DNA from: Candidatus Dormiibacterota bacterium
Lineage (GTDB): Bacteria; Chloroflexota; Dormibacteria; Aeolococcales; Aeolococcaceae
Direction: 5' to 3'
Length of the DNA stretch: 64,000 nt
NCBI GenBank assembly: GCA_003162415.1
Contig: PMOL01000005.1
Coordinates: forward strand, 341,836-405,835
The position numbers were made by a program, and so were the translations under genes. Below the pieces are notes generated by a model, which did no database searches, was not told where the DNA came from, and saw nothing but the letters and a program-made list of their open reading frames with translations. Below, one piece after another: positions 28,960-37,674 of this stretch (positions are counted from its first letter, which is position 1; each line of letters starts with the position of its first letter).

Positions 28960-31062
28960 TCAGGCGGCAGGCTGGGTCAGGTCGTACACGGTTGCGCCGT
29001 CGACGGTGGTGGCGGTGAAGTTCTGCTCGACCCACTGCGCGATCTGGCTGGAGGTGGCGTTGATGCTCCCGCCGAGTGTTCGGCCGGATCCGATGAAGTA
29101 GTGGATGCGGCCCTGAGCGACGTACTGTTCGAACTGCGCGAGGCTCGGTGCGGGATCGGTGCCGTTGAAGCCCCCGATCGCCATGATCGGATCGTTCGTC
29201 GCCAGCTGGTACCCGGCCGCCGAGTTAGCGTCGATTGTGGCTGCAACCCAGCTGTACTGACCGGCGTTGGTCTGCAGCAGCTTGACCAGGGCCGCGCCGG
29301 GGCTGCTCGCGTTCAGGAACCCGCCGCCGCCGCCGAATCCACCACCCCCGGCCCCGCGCGGGAAGCCGCCTCTGCCGGTGAAGCCGCCCGGGTTTCCGAA
29401 GCCGCCTCCGGGGAGGAATCCGCCGCCGCCGAAACCACCGGGGAAGCCGCGCTGGGCACCGCGGCCGGCGAACCCGCCGGGCACGCCGCCCGGGCCACCG
29501 CCCGTGGTCACCGCGGTGACCGTCGGCCCGGCTGACGGGATGGCGCCGGAGTGCGCCGTCAGAACGGTGTCGATCGTGTATGCGGCCGGTCCTGCGAACG
29601 CCGCTGCCATGCCGACGGCGAGCACCCCTGCCACGACACGTCGATGCAGCAACGGGATGCCCGCGATCGCAATCGCCGCGCCGACGCCGAGGATGGCGAC
29701 GGCTGGGGCGAGCCCGGGAGCGAAGTCAGGGCTGCGCTCCAGCAGCACGACCGACCAGATGCTCGTCACCGCAACGGTTCCGGCGAGCACGAGGCGTGCC
29801 CACGTCCGCGACCGCTCGCGCCACAGCAGCACGCTGCCGATGCCGACCAGCGCGCCGATCGATGGCGCGAGCGCGACCGTGTAATACGGATGGATGATCC
29901 CGGCGGCGAGACTGAAGACCAGTGCGGTGACCACAAGCGAGCCACCCCAGAGGATAAAGGCGGCGCGCGTCCGGTCGGTACGGCCGCGCCGCAGCGTGAA
30001 CACGAGACCGGCAACAAGCAGGATCAGCGCGGCCGGCATGAGCCACGAGACCTGGCCGCCGAAGCTGGCGTTGAACAGGCGGGTCAGGCCCGTCGGACCC
30101 CACGTCGATCCGGTGATCCCGGCGCCGCCGACGCTCCCCGTCTCGTTGCCGGTGAGCCTGCCGAATCCGTTGTAGCCAAAGATCAGATTGAGGATGCTGT
30201 TGTTCTGCGATCCGCCGATGTAAGGGCGATCCGCGGCGGGCGTGAGCTGCACGATCGCAACCCACCAGCCCGATGCGACGACCATCGCTCCCGCGGCGAT
30301 CGCAAGCTGAGCGATGCGGCGCCGGAGCGACACCGGCGCGGCCACGAGGTAGACGAGGCCGAACGCCGGCACGACGAGGAACGCCTGGAGCATCTTGGTC
30401 AGGAACGCGAATCCGACCAGGGTTGCGGCGAGCACGAGCCACTTGGTCTTGCCCGCCTCGACGGCGCGAACCGTCGCGTATGTGGCGATCGTGAGCAGGA
30501 GCACGAGCAGGGCATCGGGGTTGTCGAAGCGGAACATCAGCGCCGCGACGGGCGTGAGAGCAACCGTCGCGCCGGCGATCAACGCCGCGGCGGGTGAGAA
30601 CCATCTGCGGACGGTTAGATAGGTGAAACCCACCGTGGCCACACCCTCGAGTGCCTGGGGCACGAGGATGCTCCACGCATTGACGCCGAACAGGCGAGCC
30701 GAGAGGTCCATCACCCACAGCGCGGCAGGAGATTTGTCAACTGTGATGAAGTTCGAAGCGTCGAACGATCCAAAGAAGAACGCCTTCCAGCTCGTCGACC
30801 CGGCCTGGACCGCCGCTGAATAGAAGGCGTTCGCCCACCCCGACGCGCCGAGGTCCCAGAGATAGAGGAGTGCGGCGATACTGAGCAGCGCGAGCAGCGA
30901 GGGCCGTACCCATGCCGCGTCCTCCTTACGGCCGCGCACCAGCAGCCTGGCCCAGCGAATCGGCACCGCAGCGCTCTTCCCCGCGCCGCTGACGCGTGGC
31001 GGCGCGGGGAGAGCTGCCGGGGGAGGCGGAGGGGGATCGTCGAAGAACGGGCGGGATGTCAT
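28960..31062 (-). CDS. Glycosyltransferase family 39 (ArnT-like) membrane protein
   Basis: WANAFYSAAVQAGSTSWKAFFFGSFDASNFITVDKSPAALWVMDLSARLFG, multi-TM; Gly-rich segment before C-terminal domain. Confidence 0.87.
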   Translation of the reverse strand: MTSRPFFDDPPPPPPAALPAPPRVSGAGKSAAVPIRWARLLVRGRKEDAAWVRPSLLALLSIAALLYLWDLGASGWANAFYSAAVQAGSTSWKAFFFGSFDASNFITVDKSPAALWVMDLSARLFGVNAWSILVPQALEGVATVGFTYLTVRRWFSPAAALIAGATVALTPVAALMFRFDNPDALLVLLLTIATYATVRAVEAGKTKWLVLAATLVGFAFLTKMLQAFLVVPAFGLVYLVAAPVSLRRRIAQLAIAAGAMVVASGWWVAIVQLTPAADRPYIGGSQNNSILNLIFGYNGFGRLTGNETGSVGGAGITGSTWGPTGLTRLFNASFGGQVSWLMPAALILLVAGLVFTLRRGRTDRTRAAFILWGGSLVVTALVFSLAAGIIHPYYTVALAPSIGALVGIGSVLLWRERSRTWARLVLAGTVAVTSIWSVVLLERSPDFAPGLAPAVAILGVGAAIAIAGIPLLHRRVVAGVLAVGMAAAFAGPAAYTIDTVLTAHSGAIPSAGPTVTAVTTGGGPGGVPGGFAGRGAQRGFPGGFGGGGFLPGGGFGNPGGFTGRGGFPRGAGGGGFGGGGGFLNASSPGAALVKLLQTNAGQYSWVAATIDANSAAGYQLATNDPIMAIGGFNGTDPAPSLAQFEQYVAQGRIHYFIGSGRTLGGSINATSSQIAQWVEQNFTATTVDGATVYDLTQPAA

Positions 31063-31547
31063 GCCACTGACTGTGCCGCCCGCGGCTCACGGCGAACTGA
31101 GCGGATGCTCAGAGTTCGCTGTGAGCGTTGCGGCTACGGCAGAAGGTGGTCCGGGCTACCGCTGAATCCGACTTCAACGCTGAACTCAACCAGCCCCTGG
31201 CCCGAAGACCGGTGCCTGCGCAGTCGCGTCGTACGCTTAGAAATGGTCGGATCCTCCAGAGTGGCGGTGCCTCGTGACACCGACCTGTCCACCCCGAATG
31301 CCAGTATTGACGCGATCTCGGTCGGCACCCGATTGCAATGTGTGAAGAGTTGGTTGCAAACCGTGACGGAACGCCGATAACGGCCAGGCGTCGAACGAGG
31401 CGGCTGGTCGGTCACCCAACCAGAGGGAGGCCGGACCTCGAATCGTTCGAACCTCGGACGAATTCCCAAAAGTGCTTGCCTAAGCTCACGCAGTAGTGCA
31501 ATTAATGCGCGGCAATCAATCCGTCAGGCGGCGTCCAGGAGGTCGCG

Positions 31548-33512
31548 ATGAGCGAGCGAGCCAAGACCATCGACACTTTGCTCGACGAGCGACGCACGTT
31601 CGCGCCGAGCCCAGAATTCCTCGCCAGGGCCCGGGTCACCGACCAGAGCCTCTTCGAAGCGGCAGACGCTGACCCCGAAGCTTTCTGGGCGGAGCAGGCC
31701 AAGAAGTACGTCAGCTGGTACAAGCCCTTCAACACTGTGCTCGAATGGGAGGTCCCATTCGCCAAATGGTTCGTCGGCGGCGAGTTGAACGTCTCGTACA
31801 ACTGCTTGGATCGCCACGTCGAGGCGGGCAGGGGCGAGAAGGTCGCCTACCACTTCGAGGGTGAGAACGGCGACACCCGGGCGATCACCTATGCGGAGCT
31901 GCTCGCGAGCGTCTGCCGGCTCGCCAATGCGCTCCGCAGGCTCGGCATCAAGCGCGGTGACCGGGTAGGGATCTACATGCCGATGATCCCGGAGCTGCCG
32001 ATGGCGATGCTGGCGTGCGCGCGGATCGGGGCGGCCCACTCGGTGGTCTTCGGCGGGTTCAGCGCCGAGGCCGTCCGTGACCGCATGAACGACGCTGCCG
32101 CGGTCGCGATCATCACCGCCGACGAGGGCCGGCGCCGCGGTGGGCTCGTACCCCTCAAGCGCAGCGTCGATGAGGCCTGCGAAGGCTCGCCCACGGTGAA
32201 GAGCGTCGTGGTCGTCCGCCGTACCGGCAACGAGGTGCCGATGACCGAGGGCCGTGACCATTGGTATCACGACCTCGTCGAGGGCGAGTCCGCCACCTGC
32301 GAGCCCGAGCACATGGAGTCGGAGGACCTCCTTTTCACGCTCTACACCTCGGGCACCACCGCAAAGCCCAAGGGCATCAAGCACACGACCGCGGGCTACC
32401 TCCTCTACGCGATGTTCACCCACGACCTGGTGTTCGACATCCAGCCGGACACCGTGTTCTGGTGCGCCGCCGATGTCGGCTGGGTCACGGGGCACTCGTA
32501 CATCGTCTACGGACCGCTCGGCAACGGCGTGACCTCGGTGATGTACGAGGGCACACCCGACTACCCAGCCAAGGACCGCTGGTGGTCGATCATCGAGAAG
32601 TACGGGGTCACCGTCCTGTACTGCGCGCCGACCGCGATCCGCACCTTTATGAAGTGGGGACCCGAGCTTCCTCAGGCGCACGACCTCACGAGCCTCCGCC
32701 TTCTCGGCACCGTGGGCGAGCCGATCAACCCCGAGGCCTGGATGTGGTACCGCGAGCACATCGGTGGCGACCGCGTTCCCGTGGTGGACACCTGGTGGCA
32801 GACGGAGACCGGCGGGATCATGATCGCGCCCCTCGCCGGGGTGACGACGCTCAAGCCGGGCTCGGCGACGAAGCCGCTCCCGGGCATCGGGGCGGCGGTG
32901 GTCGACGAGGCGGGCACCCAGGTGGCGCTCGGTGGCGGGGGCTACGTCACGCTGACCACGCCCTGGCCGGGGATGCTGCGTGGCATTTGGGGCGACGACG
33001 AGCGCTACAAGGAGACGTACTGGAACCGCTTCGGCACCCAGTACTTCGCCGGCGACGGCGCTCGCATCGACGAGGACGGCTATTTCTGGTTCATGGGCCG
33101 GGTCGATGACGTCATGAATGTGGCCGGACATCGCATCTCGACCGCGGAGGTGGAGTCGGCACTCGTCGACCACCCGGCGGTGGCCGAGGCCGCGGTGGTG
33201 GCCAAGAGCGACCCCGAGACCGGGCAGGCGATCTCGGCGTTCGTCACCCTTCGAGCCGGCTACGAAGAGTCGACAGAGCTCATCGTCGAGCTGCGCAACC
33301 ACGTGGGCAAGCTCATCGGCGCGATCGCGAAGCCGAAGTGGATCGCGTTTACGCCAGATCTGCCGAAAACTCGCAGCGGGAAGATCATGCGCCGCCTGCT
33401 CCGCGACATCGCCGAGAACCGCAAGCTCGGCGACACCACGACGCTCGCAGACTCGAGCATCGTCGCGGATCTCCAGCGCCGCGCCACGGAGGAGGAGAGC
33501 AAGGAACAGTAG
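31548..33512 (+). CDS. acs: Acetyl-CoA synthetase
   Basis: WFVGGELNVSYNCLDRHVEAG, YTSGTTAKPKGIKHTTAGYL, DVGWVTGHSYIVYGPL, WWQTETGGIMIAPLAG, DDVMNVAGHRISTAEVESAL, KTRSGKIMRRLLR. Confidence 0.93.
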   Translation: MSERAKTIDTLLDERRTFAPSPEFLARARVTDQSLFEAADADPEAFWAEQAKKYVSWYKPFNTVLEWEVPFAKWFVGGELNVSYNCLDRHVEAGRGEKVAYHFEGENGDTRAITYAELLASVCRLANALRRLGIKRGDRVGIYMPMIPELPMAMLACARIGAAHSVVFGGFSAEAVRDRMNDAAAVAIITADEGRRRGGLVPLKRSVDEACEGSPTVKSVVVVRRTGNEVPMTEGRDHWYHDLVEGESATCEPEHMESEDLLFTLYTSGTTAKPKGIKHTTAGYLLYAMFTHDLVFDIQPDTVFWCAADVGWVTGHSYIVYGPLGNGVTSVMYEGTPDYPAKDRWWSIIEKYGVTVLYCAPTAIRTFMKWGPELPQAHDLTSLRLLGTVGEPINPEAWMWYREHIGGDRVPVVDTWWQTETGGIMIAPLAGVTTLKPGSATKPLPGIGAAVVDEAGTQVALGGGGYVTLTTPWPGMLRGIWGDDERYKETYWNRFGTQYFAGDGARIDEDGYFWFMGRVDDVMNVAGHRISTAEVESALVDHPAVAEAAVVAKSDPETGQAISAFVTLRAGYEESTELIVELRNHVGKLIGAIAKPKWIAFTPDLPKTRSGKIMRRLLRDIAENRKLGDTTTLADSSIVADLQRRATEEESKEQ

Positions 33513-33551
33513 ATCCGTCGCCGTGGGGGACAGTTCGATTACGAACACGCG

Positions 33552-33572
33552 CCGGGGTGCGATCTACCCCGG
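33552..33572 (+). other. Small stem-loop between acs and acetate transporter gene
   Basis: CCGGGGT-gcgatct-ACCCCGG inverted repeat just upstream of the 33596 start. Confidence 0.45.
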
Positions 33573-33595
33573 ACTCACTGGAGGGCTACAAACCT

Positions 33596-34222
33596 ATGGC
33601 AACCGCAGCTTCACCCTTCTCCTCAGGGATTGCGGAGACGGTAGCACCGGTCGCAAACCCAGCTCCTCTCGGGCTGATCGGATTCGGCATGACGACGCTC
33701 TTGCTCGGGGCCATCAACGCGGGCTTCATCACCGCGGCTCCGGGACCGACTGCCGGCTCGGCGGTTGTTGTCCTGGCAATGGCCATCGCTTTCGGTGGAG
33801 TCGGACAGATCCTGGCCGGCATGTGGGAGTTCAAGGTCGGTAACACATTCGGGGCAACCGCATTCACGAGTTACGGGTTGTTCTGGATCAGCTTCGTGCT
33901 CATCAACACAACCTTCGCGCCGGGTCTTCCCAAGGACCCGACTCCCATCCTCGGCCTGTATGCACTTGCATGGGGCATCTTCACGGCCTACATGTTCGTC
34001 GCCTCGCTGGGTGGGGCTTCGCGTGGGGTGTCGCTGGTGTTCTTCCTTCTCGCTCTCACGTTCATCACGCTGGCGATTGCCTTCTGGGGCAAGAGCCTGC
34101 CGAGCGCGGGCTGGAACCAGATCTCCGGCATCCTTGCCCTGCTCACAGCGGTCGCGGCGATCTACTGCTCGTTCGCGTTTGTGACCAACGCCAACTTCAA
34201 GCGAACCGTACTGCCCGTCTGA
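33596..34222 (+). CDS. GPR1/FUN34/YaaH (SatP-like) acetate uptake transporter
   Basis: ANPAPLGLIGFGMTTLLLGAINAGF (NPAPLGL motif), six TM segments; adjacent to acs. Confidence 0.9.
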   Translation: MATAASPFSSGIAETVAPVANPAPLGLIGFGMTTLLLGAINAGFITAAPGPTAGSAVVVLAMAIAFGGVGQILAGMWEFKVGNTFGATAFTSYGLFWISFVLINTTFAPGLPKDPTPILGLYALAWGIFTAYMFVASLGGASRGVSLVFFLLALTFITLAIAFWGKSLPSAGWNQISGILALLTAVAAIYCSFAFVTNANFKRTVLPV

Positions 34223-34574
34223 GGGCACAACCGGTGAGTGCGGGGTGCGGTCCATCGGGGCCGCGCCTCCGCTCCCGGGCACAGCTGACTACCGGTACCG
34301 GTCCGGGCTCGCGGCTTCCTCGAGGGCGGCCAGGTCGGCATCGAGCGGCATATAGCGCTCGTCGCGCCTCGATCGAAGCCGAGCAAAGCCGAAGCCCGAG
34401 CAAAGCTCCTGTTCCCGCCAGGTCCGATCTCAGAACTTGCGGCATAGCAGAGCGTTTGTTACAATAACGCCGTTCGATTGGAACGACGTGTTCGAAGCGT
34501 TCGTGACATGGGTGTAGTGGGCGGGGCAGGGTCAGTAGGGGGCGCTGGGAGGCGCCGCGTCAGGAGGGTTATCC

Positions 34575-36191
34575 ATGCGGCAACACGGCTGGGCGAGAAA
34601 AGCTCGCACCTTGGCCATCGGCGGCGGCGCCGTACTCGGGGTGGCGGTCGCAGGCTTTGCCACCACGATGTCCGCGTCGGCGCATTACATCATCGGGACG
34701 ACGCCACAGCCGTCCGTGGGGGTGGTGGATAAGACCGCCCTTGCCGACCAGGCGGTCGTCTATGCGGACAGCTCACGCCATGTGACCTTCTTCCTTTGGG
34801 CGCCCGGGACCTGCGGCGTTCAGGGCGCGAGCCCGGTCTTCACCGACAGCGAACCGGTCACAACGGCGTCGCTGACCGACAGCACGGTTACCTCGGGCAC
34901 CTATGTGGCCCAGGCGACCGGGACCTTCGAGTGGACCGCGGAGATCGTGATCACCAGCGGCGGTGCGATCGAGTCGGGCCCGACCGTGTGCGGCGATGAG
35001 CCGGTCACGGTCAACAAGACGCCGACGAGCATCGACACGACGCCGTCGAATGCCAGGGGTGCGCCCGTGGGCACCGCCCTCACCGACTCGGCGACCGTCA
35101 CTGGATTCAACCCAACCGGAAACGTGCGCTTCTACCTTTTCGGGCCGGACAACACGACCTGCAACTTCGAGCAGACCTCGGCGAGCGAGCCGAACGGCTG
35201 GATCTTCATGGCGGGCCCGATCGCGCTCGTCAACGGCAGGGCTAGCGTTCCTGAGCCCGGTTTCACCACGACGGCGACCGGCGTCTACCAATGGGTCGCG
35301 GACTACGGCGGTGACAGCAACAACACCGAGGCTCGGAGTGCTTGCGGCAAGGAAGCCGTCACCATCGGCAAGATGCCGACGAGCATCAAGACGCTCCCGT
35401 CGAACGCCGGCGGTGCACCTGTTGGCACGGCGCTCACGGATTCGGCAACGGTCATCGGCGACAACCCGACCGGCAACATCCGTTTCTACCTCTTCGGCCC
35501 GGGCAACTCGACCTGCAACTTCAACCAGACTTCCGCCGGTGCTCCGCACGGCTGGATCTTCATGGCTGGGCCGATCGCGCTCGTGAACGGCAAGGCCAGC
35601 GTTCCTGCGCCCGGCTACACCACCACCGAAATTGGCGAGTACAAGTGGGTTGCCGACTACGGCGGTGACAGCAACAACACCGAAGCACGCAGTGGCTGCG
35701 ACAAGGAAGTCGTCACCATCGGCAAGCACTCGGATGGGCTCACCTCGACTCCGTCGGCCGGGGGAGTCACCGGTACCGTGATCTTCGACACCGTGAAGGT
35801 CTCGAACGGCATGGACCCCGGTGGCACGGTGACGTTCTCGCTGTACAGCCCGACTGACACCACATGCGGCGCTACCGCTATCTTTACCAGCACTGTTGCG
35901 CTCGGGGCGAACGGAACCGCAAGATCCGCGAGCTTCAGCGGAACGAAGACCGCGGGCACATACAACTGGATCGCGATCTACAACGGAGACGCGAACAACG
36001 TCAGCTCCAACGACAAGTGCGGCGATGAGCCGGTGCGCATCACCGCGGTGACCAGTGGCGTGCAGGGCATCACGACCCCGGGCACCGGCGTCGGGTTCCC
36101 AGCCGCTCCCGCAATGGGCCTCCTGCTCGGTGGCCTCGGCCTGACCTCCGTCGCAGCGGCGGAGATCCGGAGGGTGCGCCGCCAGAGCTAA
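34575..36191 (+). CDS. Secreted surface protein with tandem Ig-like domains and C-terminal GVQGITTPGTG/TM/basic tail
   Basis: Signal peptide; repeats ending WVADYGGDSNNTEARSxCxKE; C-term GVQGITTPGTGVGFPAAPAMGLLLGGLGLTSVAAAEIRRVRRQS. Confidence 0.75.
   Translation: MRQHGWARKARTLAIGGGAVLGVAVAGFATTMSASAHYIIGTTPQPSVGVVDKTALADQAVVYADSSRHVTFFLWAPGTCGVQGASPVFTDSEPVTTASLTDSTVTSGTYVAQATGTFEWTAEIVITSGGAIESGPTVCGDEPVTVNKTPTSIDTTPSNARGAPVGTALTDSATVTGFNPTGNVRFYLFGPDNTTCNFEQTSASEPNGWIFMAGPIALVNGRASVPEPGFTTTATGVYQWVADYGGDSNNTEARSACGKEAVTIGKMPTSIKTLPSNAGGAPVGTALTDSATVIGDNPTGNIRFYLFGPGNSTCNFNQTSAGAPHGWIFMAGPIALVNGKASVPAPGYTTTEIGEYKWVADYGGDSNNTEARSGCDKEVVTIGKHSDGLTSTPSAGGVTGTVIFDTVKVSNGMDPGGTVTFSLYSPTDTTCGATAIFTSTVALGANGTARSASFSGTKTAGTYNWIAIYNGDANNVSSNDKCGDEPVRITAVTSGVQGITTPGTGVGFPAAPAMGLLLGGLGLTSVAAAEIRRVRRQS
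35016..35723 (+). repeat. Two tandem 354-bp (118 aa) Ig-like domain repeats
   Basis: AAG-ACG/ATG-CCGACGAGCATC begins at 35016 and 35370; units highly similar at DNA and protein level. Confidence 0.85.
36057..36191 (+). other. Putative C-terminal protein sorting/anchoring signal (copy 1)
   Basis: GVQGITTPGTG + hydrophobic segment + EIRRVRRQS basic end; same motif at 42561. Confidence 0.55.
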
Positions 36192-36247
36192 AGCGTCATC
36201 ACAGGAAGGGAAGCCGACGGCGCACGAGCCACCCCGGCTGACTCAGG

Positions 36248-36280
36248 GGGACTTCGCTGCAGTGGTTGCGGCGAGGTCCC
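36248..36280 (+). terminator. Stem-loop terminator candidate
   Basis: GGGACTTCGCTGCA-gtggt-TGCGGCGAGGTCCC 14-bp stem (with G:U pairs) downstream of 36191 stop. Confidence 0.5.
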
Positions 36281-36382
36281 TCGCCATTTAATCAGCCATG
36301 CCAGCCGGTGACGCGGGATGCGGTTCCGGGCGCGCCTTATGGTCGACGACTCCGCGTCCAGGGCGCCTGAAGATCGAGCGGG

Positions 36383-37339
36383 TCAGGCGGTCTGAGGTCC
36401 CCAATCGCCGAGATCGAACGCCTCGAGGACCGACTGTGCCTCCGCGGTTTGAGCGGGGGTAAGCCGGCGCGTGAACTGGGTTGCCTGCTGCTCACGCCGG
36501 CTGCCCGAAGTCGTCGCGGTGACGGCGTTCGGGTGGACCTTCACCGTGCCGTGATGCACCGTGAACTTGGGGTCTTCCGACTCGGTGAGGTATTGCTCCA
36601 TGGCCGCCGACCACTGCAGTCCTATGCGCGCGGTCAGTGCTTGAAAGCTCGTCATCGGGTCGAGACACAACTCATCGTGCGACGCAACGATCCAGGAGGG
36701 ATGGCGGTCGGCTGCGTCTTTGAGCGCGCGCGTCAGCAGTCCAACGTTCCAGGCGGCGATCCTCACCGGTGACGATGTGCCGTTTGGCGACTCGAGACCG
36801 AGCGAGCTCAGATATCGCTCTCGAACGACGGGATGGTTGCCGATGGCATGCTCGCTCCACATGCCGAGCACCAGCCAGCTGGAGACGATGTTGAGCGGGT
36901 TGCGACGGAGGATGATCACCGTCGGCGAGTACCGCTCCGCGATCCAGTCCAGCGAGAAGATCGAGTTGACCGACTTCACGACCACGTGGCGTGGGCGACG
37001 GCGCGTGAAACGCGTGCCCTCAGCCAGGCCGGCAACGAGGTAGTCACGCATCACCGGCGGCACATGCACCAACCGGCGCCCCGCAGCACGGGCTGACTCG
37101 ACCTTGTCCCACGGCCACCCGCCGGCGAACGCGAGGTCCCAGATCAGCCGGTACCAGTAACTTGAGTCGCCTGCCTCGAGGACCGGGTATTCGCCGAGTC
37201 GCGTTGCGGCGACGGCCCCCAGCACGTCCGAGTTGTGCCCGTCCGGCTCGTACACGATGCGGGTACCCATGGCGTGTCCCAAAACATTCGCGGCCCACGT
37301 GCTTCCGCAGCGTGCCGCCCCGGCAACCAATACCTTCAT
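36383..37339 (-). CDS. Sulfotransferase family protein (subfamily A, copy 1)
   Basis: MKVLVAGAARCGSTWAANVLG (5'-PSB-like), ILRRNPLNIVSSW (3'-PB-like). Confidence 0.82.
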   Translation of the reverse strand: MKVLVAGAARCGSTWAANVLGHAMGTRIVYEPDGHNSDVLGAVAATRLGEYPVLEAGDSSYWYRLIWDLAFAGGWPWDKVESARAAGRRLVHVPPVMRDYLVAGLAEGTRFTRRRPRHVVVKSVNSIFSLDWIAERYSPTVIILRRNPLNIVSSWLVLGMWSEHAIGNHPVVRERYLSSLGLESPNGTSSPVRIAAWNVGLLTRALKDAADRHPSWIVASHDELCLDPMTSFQALTARIGLQWSAAMEQYLTESEDPKFTVHHGTVKVHPNAVTATTSGSRREQQATQFTRRLTPAQTAEAQSVLEAFDLGDWGPQTA

Positions 37340-37674
37340 GGGCTGGTCGGGTTCGGAGCGACCGTCGCCACCGGCAGCGCAGCAGGTTGAGCAGGCTGCT
37401 TCGTCACCTGCTTCGCGCGGTGCGGCTTGGCTGCCCTCGCGTCGCAGGCCTGGTGATTCTTGGTGACGACGCATGGCTTCGGCAGCACGAGCGGCGCTTG
37501 GTTGAGCGGCGCTGCCGTGTACTGAGCGGACGCGGCGTTGGAGGGAGCGGCGGCACTGCCGGCCGCCACGATCACCCCAGCCAGGGCCGCCACGATGAGC
37601 ACACCCGAGCCGGCCGCAGCCGTCACGGGCGAGCGCGAGAAGTCGAACCACTTGATCATGGATGCGACGCTCAT
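37336..37674 (-). CDS. Small secreted/membrane protein of unknown function, coupled to sulfotransferase and exporter
   Basis: 112 aa; one TM helix (GSGVLIVAALAGVIVAAGSAAA), CVVTKNHQACDA Cys pair, Pro/Lys tail; 4-bp overlaps with both neighbours. Confidence 0.65.
   Translation of the reverse strand: MSVASMIKWFDFSRSPVTAAAGSGVLIVAALAGVIVAAGSAAAPSNAASAQYTAAPLNQAPLVLPKPCVVTKNHQACDARAAKPHRAKQVTKQPAQPAALPVATVAPNPTSP

Noticed and set aside
29551-30597. 348-aa plus-strand ORF opposite GT39 gene
   Set aside because: Charged, repetitive composition typical of antisense shadow; GT39 on minus strand is convincing
31331-31372. Possible CRP-like site (TGTGAAGAGTTGGTTGCAA) upstream of acs
   Set aside because: Only one half-site matches; not enough to call
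31105-31469. Small ORFs on both strands (91 aa and 111 aa) in the GT39-acs intergenic region
   Set aside because: Composition not protein-like, no RBS or motifs; more likely a divergent promoter region
34365-34410. Short direct repeats (CCGAGCAAAGC x2) as a possible riboswitch/CRISPR remnant
   Set aside because: Only two 11-bp copies, no regular spacing or structure
34472-34484. GTTCGATTGGAAC dyad upstream of the Ig-repeat gene as another IclR-type site
   Set aside because: Spacing differs from the pca dyads (N5 vs N7); short match likely by chance
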